Assembly (NCBI RefSeq): GCF_043678055.1
Contig: NZ_JBHEQA010000001.1
Span: 434,001 to 498,000, forward strand
Reading direction: 5' to 3'
Source of the DNA: Spongiimicrobium salis
GTDB taxonomy: Bacteria; Bacteroidota; Bacteroidia; Flavobacteriales; Flavobacteriaceae
DNA: 64,000 nt
Below are positions 53,488 to 62,160 of this stretch, one piece after another (position 1 is the first letter of the stretch; the number at the start of each line of letters is the position of its first letter). The position numbers and the translations under genes are program-made. The notes under the pieces are model-generated. The model was not told the DNA's origin, did no database searches, and saw nothing but the letters and a program-made list of their open reading frames with translations.

Positions 53488-53895
53488 TTAAAATAATTTA
53501 AAAGGGATGTATTTATGATGAATGCTAAATCTATTGAACACAAGAGACCAGAATAGATAAAACAGGATGGCATATGCAGTGCCATTCCACAGGGAAAAAC
53601 GCCAAATATCCATAACAATACTTCCTAAATCACCCTTAGTCTCAAAGGCTACAAACCCGCATAAAATTACCGTAAGCAGAAAATTCAAAAACGAATTGAA
53701 CAGCATAAATAAAAACCAATATTGCATAGAGGCATAACGCTTGGTGCCACCTCTTCCTAAAACCAAGTAGTATACAAGGCAAAAAATAAAAGAGGTGACA
53801 AAAAGTGTTAGAAAACCAAGAAAAAATCCTGTTCTATTCCAAGTTTCCCAATCGGTTTCATAGGGTTCAAAAAGAGCATAAAAAAGTTCAAACAT
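53488..53895 (-). CDS. Four-helix membrane protein
   Basis: A 135-residue protein with four hydrophobic segments (about 22-46, 58-82, 90-108 and 110-125). No family recognised. It stops 17 bases before the tubulin-like gene and starts three bases after the vWA lipoprotein gene, so it is central to the operon and could anchor the tubulin-like protein to the membrane. Confidence 0.65.
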   Translation of the reverse strand: MFELFYALFEPYETDWETWNRTGFFLGFLTLFVTSFIFCLVYYLVLGRGGTKRYASMQYWFLFMLFNSFLNFLLTVILCGFVAFETKGDLGSIVMDIWRFSLWNGTAYAILFYLFWSLVFNRFSIHHKYIPFKLF

Positions 53896-53898
53896 AGT

Positions 53899-55179
53899 TT
53901 ATTGTTTAGTTTTAAGTGTAAACTGTATTTCCATTAATTGGATATCGTTATATCGTTCTTCAAAAGCATCTGTTATCCTGTTTAAAGCAAAAGTTCTTCC
54001 TTCTAAGGAATCCGTCGATTTCTGATAATCATCCTCCAAATGCGAGTCCTTTATCCAGGAAGGTTGTTTATTTGAAAAATCCAGTTTAAAATGCGTATCA
54101 TTCTCATTTAATGTCGTAAAGGAAATTGTAATAAAATGGCTCAATTTATTCTTGTAAATCTGCCCTTGTACTTTTTCGTAATTTTTAACGGACGTAAAGG
54201 ATACTTCATCAAACATTTCGATGGTAGCATACTGTTCAAGGTAGGCAGGGGAAATATGTATAATTTTAGATAAATATGCCGTATTTCTAAGGCTATTAGG
54301 AAGTGTACTTAAGTCCAACCCTAGTGTAAAAAGTATAGGTCGATCTTTACTGACTTCGTTTACCGTAAGTTGTTGTTGTTCCGTGTTAATGAAAATTTTC
54401 CCTTTTCTAGGGTGTGATAACAAGTGTACAGGAATATCAGTATAATCAATATTATAAAAATGGGCATCATCATAATCCTTAATAATACCTGATGAAATAA
54501 TTTCTTTTAAATTTTCTTGCCTGCCTATAACCCATATATAGAAAGGGCGATTATGAAGAATTATATTTTCGTAAGGTTTGGGTAAATCAGGGCTATTAAG
54601 TCCTCCTGTATTTTTTCTGTCGTAGTACCAATTACCATTAAAATCGCTGGTATATTTATAAACGGCAGCGGAAACTTCTGTTCCGAGTTTTTGATAGATA
54701 CCATGTGTCAACAGACCTCCTTCCGCTAGGTTGTCTTCATCTCCAAAATCCAGTATACAGTCTGATATTACAATATTAACTGAGGCACTATCAACATCCT
54801 CAACCATTTGTTGAAATATTTGATGTAGTCTTGATGATTTCCCTGTAAAGATTTCCCCTTTGCGCAGTGCATTATAAAAATCACTTAAATTACGCGTATA
54901 CTTTAAGGGTTTATCCGTAATGGTATACAAATCAATAGCAGAAAATTTGGATTCCAAATCGGTAATCAAATAAGGTACAATGTCCTTTAATTTGTAATCG
55001 CCAGCAACATCAGTATTAACGTACCCCTTCATACTTAAGGATGTTTCCAAATAAAAGTTGATTTGAGGGTTACTTGTTGTATTTTCTCTAGAAACACTAT
55101 CCAAGGTATACATCAATCGATTATCTCGACATGAAATCGCCAAAAAAACAATCAATACTATTTTAAGTTTTTCTCTCAT
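53899..55179 (-). CDS. vWA-like lipoprotein of the cytoskeleton-like operon
   Basis: A 426-residue lipoprotein (lipobox VFLAISC, Cys17). Residues 38-180 look like a vWA domain with an altered metal site: INFYLETSLSMKGYV has Glu where Asp is usual, then SVNIVISDCILDFGDE. A second beta-rich half follows (RPFYIWVIGRQE, RPILFTLGLDLS). It would be exposed outside the inner membrane or on the outer membrane. Together with the vWA protein at 43004 it may sense or bind envelope components. Confidence 0.7.
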   Translation of the reverse strand: MREKLKIVLIVFLAISCRDNRLMYTLDSVSRENTTSNPQINFYLETSLSMKGYVNTDVAGDYKLKDIVPYLITDLESKFSAIDLYTITDKPLKYTRNLSDFYNALRKGEIFTGKSSRLHQIFQQMVEDVDSASVNIVISDCILDFGDEDNLAEGGLLTHGIYQKLGTEVSAAVYKYTSDFNGNWYYDRKNTGGLNSPDLPKPYENIILHNRPFYIWVIGRQENLKEIISSGIIKDYDDAHFYNIDYTDIPVHLLSHPRKGKIFINTEQQQLTVNEVSKDRPILFTLGLDLSTLPNSLRNTAYLSKIIHISPAYLEQYATIEMFDEVSFTSVKNYEKVQGQIYKNKLSHFITISFTTLNENDTHFKLDFSNKQPSWIKDSHLEDDYQKSTDSLEGRTFALNRITDAFEERYNDIQLMEIQFTLKTKQ

Positions 55180-55254
55180 ATTTTGTTTCCTCTATCTTAG
55201 ATACTCATTTTTGGCTGCTATATAGGAATCTTGAATTCCTTCACAGGCCTAATT

Positions 55255-56085
55255 TCATTGCAACCCAACCTTTTTATCATCCAACAATTTTTGAATGGCA
55301 AAGATGGTATCGCTTGCTTCAGATAAATAAGGTTTTTCATCTTTAAGGTTTTCAATGAAAAATTTATCAGGTAATACCAACTCTATGGATGTGCCTCCTT
55401 TTGTTTCTATAATGAAATTTCTGGATAAGTTTACTTCTTCTATATTTCCCTGGACAATGGTTGGAAAGGCCTTTTCCATTTTAGAAGTTCTAGTTTCAAG
55501 GCCTATTATTTTTTTTAACCATCGAATGAATGTATTAAGTACAATACTCTTTTGTGTGATGTCTTGGTAATAATATGTTGTTATTTCATTAAAATAGATA
55601 TTATAAATAGCCGTATCTAAAAGGTTTCCGGTGAGGAGATCTAATTTGGCAATGGCCACTACCAATTTATCTTCCATACATAGTAAAAATTGAAAAATCA
55701 CGGGCGTATACCTGTAGACATCATCTTTTCCTCTTTTTTTACGATTAAAAGGGATTTCCAATCGCTTTAATAATGCACTTAACCCTAAGAATAGCTGTGG
55801 CCTATAATAATGTGCCCGTATCTCAAACTGATTTAAAACATCCTCTGAATCTATATTCGCTTTTTGGATAAGCAATTGTTTAAGATTTGTGATATCTCTG
55901 CTTAAAGCTTCGTCAAATTCCCTATCCGTACAGGCTTTATGTCTCAGCAAAAAATAACGGCTTACATAATAGATCAGCGGTATTAGGCCTATGAAATAGC
56001 AAAAAGACAACAGCATTAATAGCAAGACCTTTTTAATACTTAAGTCAACAAAATAATAGCGTATATTTTTACGTCCTGTATTCAT
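55255..56085 (-). CDS. Membrane-anchored protein sharing a domain with the 61372 gene
   Basis: A 276-residue protein, first gene of the operon. Residues about 18-45 form one or two membrane helices. From about residue 115 the sequence parallels the protein encoded at 61372: RYTPVIFQFLL, the NIYFNEITTYY segment, and the end FIIETKGGTSIELVLP. The conserved YFNEI and GGTSI elements look like a PH-like or similar beta domain; the fold is not certain. The link to the NACHT operon comes from this shared domain. Confidence 0.62.
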   Translation of the reverse strand: MNTGRKNIRYYFVDLSIKKVLLLMLLSFCYFIGLIPLIYYVSRYFLLRHKACTDREFDEALSRDITNLKQLLIQKANIDSEDVLNQFEIRAHYYRPQLFLGLSALLKRLEIPFNRKKRGKDDVYRYTPVIFQFLLCMEDKLVVAIAKLDLLTGNLLDTAIYNIYFNEITTYYYQDITQKSIVLNTFIRWLKKIIGLETRTSKMEKAFPTIVQGNIEEVNLSRNFIIETKGGTSIELVLPDKFFIENLKDEKPYLSEASDTIFAIQKLLDDKKVGLQ

Positions 56086-56147
56086 ATTGCAATGTGCTCA
56101 ACTGTTTTTTACCTTGTTCCAAAAAGCATCAGGCTACCAAGCTTATA

Positions 56148-56612
56148 TTACTTGGCCCCAATAGCCATTAATAAATCCTTTTGCCTGTTTTTAGGAATTT
56201 TAAGTACGGTATCTCCGTTAAGAAATAACCTATTGTTCTCTATTTTATAAATTTGATTTAGATTAACTATATATGATTTGCTCAAACGATGAAATACTCC
56301 CTGTTGCACTAGATATTTCTCATAAAAATCGCGCAAGGAAGATTTCACCAAGTAAGGCTTTGCGCCAATGACAAAAATGTTAATGTAATGGTCTTCCGCT
56401 TTGATATACAACATATCCTCAAACTCTATCCCTTCAAAAACTCCTCTTTTTTGAGAGACCCATAATTTTTTGATATTACTGTAATGTCTATTGATGGTAT
56501 TCAGAAGCTTAAACTTCGTATTGTCCTTATACCTAGAAAAACTAAAGCGCAAGAAAATAGGCTTAAGGAAAAGCAGTACAATTTTATACAACAAAAGTGA
56601 CTTAGTATTCAT
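56148..56612 (-). CDS. LytTR DNA-binding protein with N-terminal hydrophobic segment
   Basis: A 154-residue protein: a hydrophobic N-terminus (SLLLYKIVLLFLKPIFL) and a LytTR domain over about residues 58-150 (FEDMLYIKAEDHYINIFV, SKSYIVNLNQIYKIEN, LNGDTVLKIPKNRQKDL). No receiver domain. LytTR domains bind direct repeats at promoters. It lies 62 bases upstream of the cytoskeleton-like operon and is the most likely local regulator of it (inference). Confidence 0.82.
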   Translation of the reverse strand: MNTKSLLLYKIVLLFLKPIFLRFSFSRYKDNTKFKLLNTINRHYSNIKKLWVSQKRGVFEGIEFEDMLYIKAEDHYINIFVIGAKPYLVKSSLRDFYEKYLVQQGVFHRLSKSYIVNLNQIYKIENNRLFLNGDTVLKIPKNRQKDLLMAIGAK

Positions 56613-56775
56613 CTTTATTCATTTTCAAGCACCTACGAGTTCCTGAATTTGATAAAGAATTTAGACTCAAGCAAAACTATTCCGTAAAGTATGTAAGAAA
56701 GTTCGTGAAACTAAGAAGAGAGGTCGTGAGTGGTTCAGAATTAACAACTCATTTAGAAAGATTTATGATTTTATT

Positions 56776-57546
56776 TTAGTAATCCATTCCCAGAGCTTCA
56801 AACAACGGTTTTATATGTTTATCTGGTATGCTTATACCCAAAGGGATTTTTTTAAGACCGGGATAGATAATTCTTTTCCCCCTGATTTTTACTACATGAT
56901 CTAAATTGATGATAAACTTTCTTCCCAATTTGTAAAAATTCGGATAGCCTATAAGTCTTCCTTGATACACCTCTCTATCCAAGGTTTCCCTGCTCTGAAA
57001 AACTTCATCGTTCGCCATATAAAATTCGCAGAATTTATCATTCGATTGTATCAGTACAATGTCACTTATCAATAACCCCAAATGCCCTGAAGGGGGCTCC
57101 TTAACCCAATACTTATCACGGAAGCCTGCTTTGAAAGATATCCTAGTGACATTTTTTTGTTCTCTTAACATTCCAACCTCATGTACCGTCTGTTCCAGGG
57201 CTCTTGTAATGGTTGCATTGTCGTAGGGTTTGTGTATATAATTACAATGTTTTATATGTTTAGTACGTTCCAATATTTTTTGATCTGATAGCCCGGTAAC
57301 AAACAAAATGGGAATGCTTTGAAATGCTTCCAGGCTTTCCCCAATATGTATCCCCGCATATCTATCCTCTTGTAACTGAATATCCAATACAGCCATATCA
57401 AAGCTGTTTTTGCGAATCTGCTGCAGTGCCTCTTTTGATTGGGAAAAAGGCCCGATAATCTCTGCTTTATCCTTAAAAAAATCTATAATGTATCGTGCAA
57501 TTTCTGTTGCATGAAGTTCATCATCTTCTACTACCAAGACTTTCAC
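56776..57546 (-). CDS. LytTR-family response regulator
   Basis: A 256-residue regulator. Receiver: VEDDELHA, phosphoacceptor D55 in MAVLDIQLQE and the conserved Lys in YIHKPYD. Then a LytTR output domain over about residues 150-250 (VLIQSNDKFCEFYMANDE, GRKFIINLDHVVKIRGKR, KKIPLGISIPDKH). It pairs with the TPR kinase 30 bases upstream on the same strand. Likely acts on the operon downstream, alone or with the second LytTR protein. Confidence 0.92.
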   Translation of the reverse strand: MKVLVVEDDELHATEIARYIIDFFKDKAEIIGPFSQSKEALQQIRKNSFDMAVLDIQLQEDRYAGIHIGESLEAFQSIPILFVTGLSDQKILERTKHIKHCNYIHKPYDNATITRALEQTVHEVGMLREQKNVTRISFKAGFRDKYWVKEPPSGHLGLLISDIVLIQSNDKFCEFYMANDEVFQSRETLDREVYQGRLIGYPNFYKLGRKFIINLDHVVKIRGKRIIYPGLKKIPLGISIPDKHIKPLFEALGMDY

Positions 57547-57576
57547 AATAGTATTATTATTTAGGTATTTATTTGT

Positions 57577-59448
57577 TTATATTTTTATTGCCAATGAAAA
57601 GACATTCCATTCATTTTTACGTTCAAAATGTATTGGACCACCTAATTGTTTCGAAAATTTCTTTATAATTTGCCAACCTAAACCTTCAGACTTTTCTAGG
57701 CTTTCGAGAGGGAAAGCTTCTCCATTATCGCCATATGAGAATTGTATTCCTTCTGGAGTTTCATCCACATAAACTCTTATTTTGGAAGTTTCTTCTTTTG
57801 CCTTTAAGGCATGTTTATTAGAATTGGTTATCAATTCACTTAAGATAAAAGTTAGCCTAAGGGCAACATCTCCTGCTAAGACAATTGAAGATCCGATTTG
57901 TTTTTCCAGATGTATTTCTTCTGGTTTTAGATTCAATGCCTGAAATTTCTCTTTTAGTACACGATCAAGGTGTTTTTTTATGTGTATGCTGCCTTTAGGA
58001 GTCTCAGAAAGCATATCGTCAAGAGCGGAAGAGGCATACAACATATTTTCAACGGCTTGTATGGATTTGAAACCGGCCTTTCGTAATTCCTGAAGAACTC
58101 TCTGGTAATCATTATTTTTACGATGCACGATATCCATATTCAAAAGATCCAGATCCGTGTTCAGTATTTTTATTTTTCTTTTTTGCAGATACACTATTCC
58201 CAAAAATATCAGGAGCACCATAAATACGATTAATGCTATTTTTAAAAGCATCAATCTATTTTCTGCTCTGGCTTTTTCACTATCAGCGCGCTGCTTCTGT
58301 ACTAAGTTGATATTTTCTTTTTGTTGCAATTCATATTGATTCCATGCCTCTGGAACTGAAATTTTCTGAATATTGAATAAGCTATCTTGAAGCACTCCCC
58401 ATTTTAACTCATTTTCATAGGCTTTCTTATAACTACCAATAAGAGCATAATACATCGCCCAATGTTTTAAACTCTCTTTTTCGAGAATAAAATTATTTGT
58501 TCTTCGAGCATAGGACAAGACTCCCTCCAAATAAGGGAAGATGCTGTCTACTTGGGCCGATTCCAAGAATACACCTGCCAATTGATTTCCAGTTTCTGCA
58601 AGATTTCTTTTATCATTAGAATCTTGGAATAACTTATAGGCTTTTTGCAAATACTTTTCCGCAGATACGAACTGATTCAACCCCTTAAATGTAACTCCTA
58701 TATTATTATAACTATGGGCAAGTTGATTTTTATCAGCGCCTTCTTTTTGCTTAATCGCCAATGCGCAAAAATGATATTCCAAGGCTTGTATAAAATCGTC
58801 CGAAGCCATATATGTATTTCCAATATTATTGTAAACTAGGGCCTGTTTTATTAATTTACCCTGCTCTTTATACAATTCTAGGCTTTCCACATAGTATTGC
58901 AAGGCCTTAACATAACGTTGTTGGTCACTGTGCAAATTTCCAAGCGCATTCTTTATAGAGGCCTTTTGGGAATTATACGCTTCTGCTTCGGCTATCTGCA
59001 AGGCTTCAATATAATATTTTATTGCTCTTATATAATTTCCTGAATAGGTATACGTAATGCCAATATTTTTGAGGCGACCAATAATGGCTTTTTTATCGTC
59101 TGTTATCCGATCTAGCAAAAGTGCTTTCCTATAGTAAACCCTAGCAGAATCCATTTGTCCTAATTTTCGAAAAGACAGACCGATATCGTTATAGGATTTC
59201 CTAAGCCCTATAGTATCTAATTCCAATGCAAAAGCTTGGGCGGCATCATGATATCCATCAATTGCATTTAGGTATTGATGTTTGTAATAACTTGAGTCTG
59301 CGCGCTGGTATAAGTAATCCCCTTTGTTTATTTTTTTCTGTACTCCAAGTTTTTCAGTAGGCGCATTGTTCTGGCTAAAACCAAAATGTGCAAAAACAAT
59401 CCATACAATGAATAAAAAATTAATCTTCGTACGATTAATCTGTATCAT
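57577..59448 (-). CDS. TPR-containing sensor histidine kinase (HisKA_2 type)
   Basis: A 623-residue kinase: signal peptide (WIVFAHFGFSQ), about eight tetratricopeptide repeats over residues 40-330, a membrane helix near 398-418 (MLLKIALIVFMVLLIFLGIV), then the kinase core with H442 in DIVHRKNNDYQRV, the HisKA_2 type, an N box ELITNSNKHA and a G box DNGEAFPLES. It pairs with the LytTR regulator. Upstream lies a small lipoprotein gene, the same gene order as at 41203-38307. Confidence 0.92.
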   Translation of the reverse strand: MIQINRTKINFLFIVWIVFAHFGFSQNNAPTEKLGVQKKINKGDYLYQRADSSYYKHQYLNAIDGYHDAAQAFALELDTIGLRKSYNDIGLSFRKLGQMDSARVYYRKALLLDRITDDKKAIIGRLKNIGITYTYSGNYIRAIKYYIEALQIAEAEAYNSQKASIKNALGNLHSDQQRYVKALQYYVESLELYKEQGKLIKQALVYNNIGNTYMASDDFIQALEYHFCALAIKQKEGADKNQLAHSYNNIGVTFKGLNQFVSAEKYLQKAYKLFQDSNDKRNLAETGNQLAGVFLESAQVDSIFPYLEGVLSYARRTNNFILEKESLKHWAMYYALIGSYKKAYENELKWGVLQDSLFNIQKISVPEAWNQYELQQKENINLVQKQRADSEKARAENRLMLLKIALIVFMVLLIFLGIVYLQKRKIKILNTDLDLLNMDIVHRKNNDYQRVLQELRKAGFKSIQAVENMLYASSALDDMLSETPKGSIHIKKHLDRVLKEKFQALNLKPEEIHLEKQIGSSIVLAGDVALRLTFILSELITNSNKHALKAKEETSKIRVYVDETPEGIQFSYGDNGEAFPLESLEKSEGLGWQIIKKFSKQLGGPIHFERKNEWNVFSLAIKI

Positions 59449-59548
59449 AAACGGCCTTATTGGTTGGTAAATTACACCTGAATATAGTTAATTTATCTTA
59501 CAAATTATAGTCGTTTAACGTATTCCTTTAATCTTGCTATAAAATTAA

Positions 59549-59577
59549 ATGGAGCGCTAATAGCGCTCCATTTTTTT
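59549..59577. terminator. Terminator after the second small lipoprotein gene
   Basis: ATGGAGCGCT and AGCGCTCCAT (ten pairs) around an AAT loop, with a seven-T run on the plus strand and a T-rich end on the minus strand. It lies seven bases beyond the lipoprotein stop. Confidence 0.85.
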
Positions 59578-59583
59578 GGACAT

Positions 59584-59766
59584 TTATCCATTTATGTCCG
59601 ACTCCTCACAATTTCCTTTGCAATCGTCTTCCTCATTGGCTCCATTGTTTCCAGTGGTTGTAGCCGACCGGTCTTTGGAATAAACAGCATCTGATTCGTC
59701 TAAAGTACAACTTGTAAAGAAAGACAAGCCAATCATAACAATAAATAAAACTGCACGTTTTTGCAT
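59584..59766 (-). CDS. Small lipoprotein with acidic tail (60 aa)
   Basis: From the ATG at 59766: MQKRAVLFIVMIGLSFFTSC, a lipoprotein signal with lipobox Cys at residue 20, then TLDESDAVYSKDRS and an acidic, Cys-containing end (EEDDCKGNCEESDING). Same signal, size and acidic character as the small lipoprotein at 41033, and likewise followed by a terminator hairpin and a TPR kinase gene. Longer upstream frames here are rejected because they would displace the signal peptide. Confidence 0.72.
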   Translation of the reverse strand: MQKRAVLFIVMIGLSFFTSCTLDESDAVYSKDRSATTTGNNGANEEDDCKGNCEESDING

Positions 59767-59838
59767 AATAATAAAAAATGTGCATCTCATGATTGCTAGG
59801 TATACCCTCCACATCACCAAAAAAAACTGTGTACACAT

Positions 59839-60502
59839 TCAGTGAATAGGAAAGCAAAAATTCAACACGGGTTAATAATTTGATTAAACCTTGTATTAAG
59901 GCGCACCAATAACTTGGCATTTGAAGACTTAGACTAGCTATGGTGATCGTAAAATTCCCTATGGCACAGACTTTACATCGTCTTACTAATGTTGGGTGAA
60001 CCACTTTGTGTGTTGTACCCCATACTTTTATGGTTGCCATATTCTTCATTTTCGTATCTTTATAATTCATCTTTATCTTTTAGACAGTGACTAAAGTTGA
60101 TCATGCTTTTGTAACTATCTAAAAGCAAATTTGCGATTACAATCTTGTCGACAATGTCGACCGACAAGCGATACGATAAAAAGTGTAATGTGATATTTTA
60201 TTTGCATTTAAATAATTGAAAATCAATTATTTATAATTTCAAACTTCATCAAAAAAATTCTTAAATTTTTCTGTCGTCGACAGTTTTTCTGAGATAAACT
60301 GTCATTTTCAGGATTAAAATGGATACTATTATCCATTTGACCCATAGGTAAGTAGAATGTTATAGGAGTAGTTATCCCATCTTTCCTGCCTTCTAAGTAA
60401 TCATTTCTAGAGAATTCACGAATTGAAATATCGATTTCACGCCGTTTAGACTAAAAAACAGAAAAAATTAATCAACTTCAGATTACATTTTAAATTATTG
60501 TG
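59839..60502. other. Long intergenic region with inverted repeats before the NACHT operon
   Basis: No convincing gene in 660 bases. It contains inverted repeats: CTTTTAGACAGT (60077-60088) with ACTATCTAAAAG (60114-60125, one mismatch); CTTGTCG (60144-60150) with CGACAAG (60162-60168), with two GTCGAC sites inside; the palindrome CTGTCGTCGACAG (60271-60283); and GACAGTTT (60279-60286) with AAACTGTC (60296-60303). GTCGACA-type sequences recur at both places. It may hold operators or a structured leader. Confidence 0.55.
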
Positions 60503-61375
60503 ATGACTGTTAGAGGAGAAGAATACGTACCCATTTTTCTAAAGTTAATGAAGTTAGTAGTTGAGGTAAGTGGCATTGAGAAGCCATTTGAACAATTTCG
60601 AGGAAAAGAACAAAGTAACCTATCCAAAAGAATCCACAAAAAATTGCGTCCAAATGATGAATTCCCTCCAATTAGTGCCAATGCTATACGCGATTATCGT
60701 TTACGATGTTTTGGTGCTAATAGAACGGAACCTTTTTTCATAGCATCGGAGAAATTGGATATCCTTTGTAGTTATATCATCGAAGATTATCCTAATTATA
60801 CAACTTGGAGTGATTTTCTTGAAAATCATGGTGGAGAGCCCAAATCCAATTTAGGCAAATCTTTTTATACGGCCTCTAACATATTCGAATTGATTCAACA
60901 AAAAACAAATTCAGATGATTCCGATACCATCAGTCGTTGTGAAAATGCCCTGCATCTTAATAAAAACTCAGCCGAACTTAATTTTAATCTAGGAATTTAC
61001 CTCTTGGATTTACATCATTATAAACGGGCAAATGTCTTCTTTAAAAAATGCGCCTTCCTTGAATCCCAGAATCCAGAGCCTTACTTCTTTAGGGCACTTT
61101 GCCTCTTAGAAGGCAAAAGGCCATTTCGGCATAAAAAGGCTTTGATTGATCAACTGATTCGAATCTTGGAATTCGCTATTCGACTACAACCCGAAAACCC
61201 TATTTACCAAGACTTCCTATACGTTATCTATACAGATTTTCATAAGCGAATAGGCTTTTCTTTGCACGGAAATCGCATTGTTAAACCCATATATGACAGA
61301 CCTGTTGAGTGGATGGCTTTTCTATCCAAATGTTCTGGCCTAAGCGAAATCAACCTTAATACTATCTTCCAATGA
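60503..61375 (+). CDS. TPR protein with the NACHT-associated N-terminal domain
   Basis: A 290-residue soluble protein. Residues about 12-112 carry the domain shared with 41571 and 62161: VEVSGIE ... LSKRIHKKL ... NAIRDYRLRCFG ... LDILCSYIIED ... WSDFL. The second half has tetratricopeptide repeats (SAELNFNLGIYLLDLHHYKR, PEPYFFRALCLLEG). Start taken at the ATG at 60503 just after a GTG. Its stop overlaps the next start by four bases, so it is coupled to the following gene. It may be an adaptor for the NACHT protein (inference). Confidence 0.7.
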   Translation: MTVRGEEYVPIFLKLMKLVVEVSGIEKPFEQFRGKEQSNLSKRIHKKLRPNDEFPPISANAIRDYRLRCFGANRTEPFFIASEKLDILCSYIIEDYPNYTTWSDFLENHGGEPKSNLGKSFYTASNIFELIQQKTNSDDSDTISRCENALHLNKNSAELNFNLGIYLLDLHHYKRANVFFKKCAFLESQNPEPYFFRALCLLEGKRPFRHKKALIDQLIRILEFAIRLQPENPIYQDFLYVIYTDFHKRIGFSLHGNRIVKPIYDRPVEWMAFLSKCSGLSEINLNTIFQ

Positions 61376-62094
61376 GCAGTACAACAGCAAAAAATTTAAC
61401 CCCAAAAGGAAAAAAAATTGCCAATTATTATTCCAAGAACATTTTAAAATCACGTCCATCCGATACGGATTATGATAGACTAATACGTGAATCGGTACAA
61501 TTCCTTTTTGACAGGTCCCTTGATTTAACAGATTTAGATTCAGAAGACAGTATCCATGATCCTGTAATGATCATTGGATTACCCCATCTTGAGAATTTAA
61601 ATGGTCTAACATTTGAAATACAAAAAGGAAAAGACAACTTTTTTCGCTTTATTCCCTTGGGAATTACCATTTACAATTTTACAGATCATTCATTAATCGC
61701 TTACCAATGCACTTTTGATCCAAGAACAAATAATGCCCTTAATGAGGGGACTTTTGAATATTTCTACAACGAAATCGTATCCTTTGAAACTTTTTCCGAA
61801 TCGGGTACTGTTACAGATTACAATTGGCGTGATAAAATAGTTAATTCAATACCTCTACTCGATTCACTTATACGTACCGGGAAAATACATCAATACGACT
61901 ACACTCAAAAATTTAAATTGACGACCACCGGAGGCACCAGTATCTCTGTGATACTTAAAGAAGGGGTTTTAAAGGAAGTTTCGGATGGAGGAGAGTTTTC
62001 TTTAACGGAAGCTCTTAAATCTATCAGCATTGTTAGGCGCATCATTAGGGAGAAAAAGAGTTACACCAGAAAAGATTCCTATTCTGAAGATTAA
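61372..62094 (+). CDS. Soluble protein sharing a domain with the 55255 gene
   Basis: A 240-residue protein without membrane segments. The middle and end parallel the membrane-anchored protein at 55255: FFRFIPLGITIYNF, then NEGTFEYFYNEIVSF and FKLTTTGGTSISVIL. The N-terminal ~70 residues are helical and unique. Coupled to the TPR gene by an ATGA overlap and followed by the NACHT gene after 66 bases. Function unknown; the shared domain suggests that this operon and the minus-strand operon recognise the same partner. Confidence 0.65.
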   Translation: MSSTTAKNLTPKGKKIANYYSKNILKSRPSDTDYDRLIRESVQFLFDRSLDLTDLDSEDSIHDPVMIIGLPHLENLNGLTFEIQKGKDNFFRFIPLGITIYNFTDHSLIAYQCTFDPRTNNALNEGTFEYFYNEIVSFETFSESGTVTDYNWRDKIVNSIPLLDSLIRTGKIHQYDYTQKFKLTTTGGTSISVILKEGVLKEVSDGGEFSLTEALKSISIVRRIIREKKSYTRKDSYSED

Positions 62095-62160
62095 CTCAGA
62101 AAATTCTTTAAAAGTTATTATTTTTAGGAACCTTCTCATTTCTAAATATGTTATCAAGCT

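Noticed and set aside
59633..60070. A 145-codon minus-strand frame overlapping the small lipoprotein gene
   Set aside because: It overlaps the well-formed lipoprotein in another frame, has no recognisable motif, and its C-terminal half is the lipoprotein DNA read out of frame.
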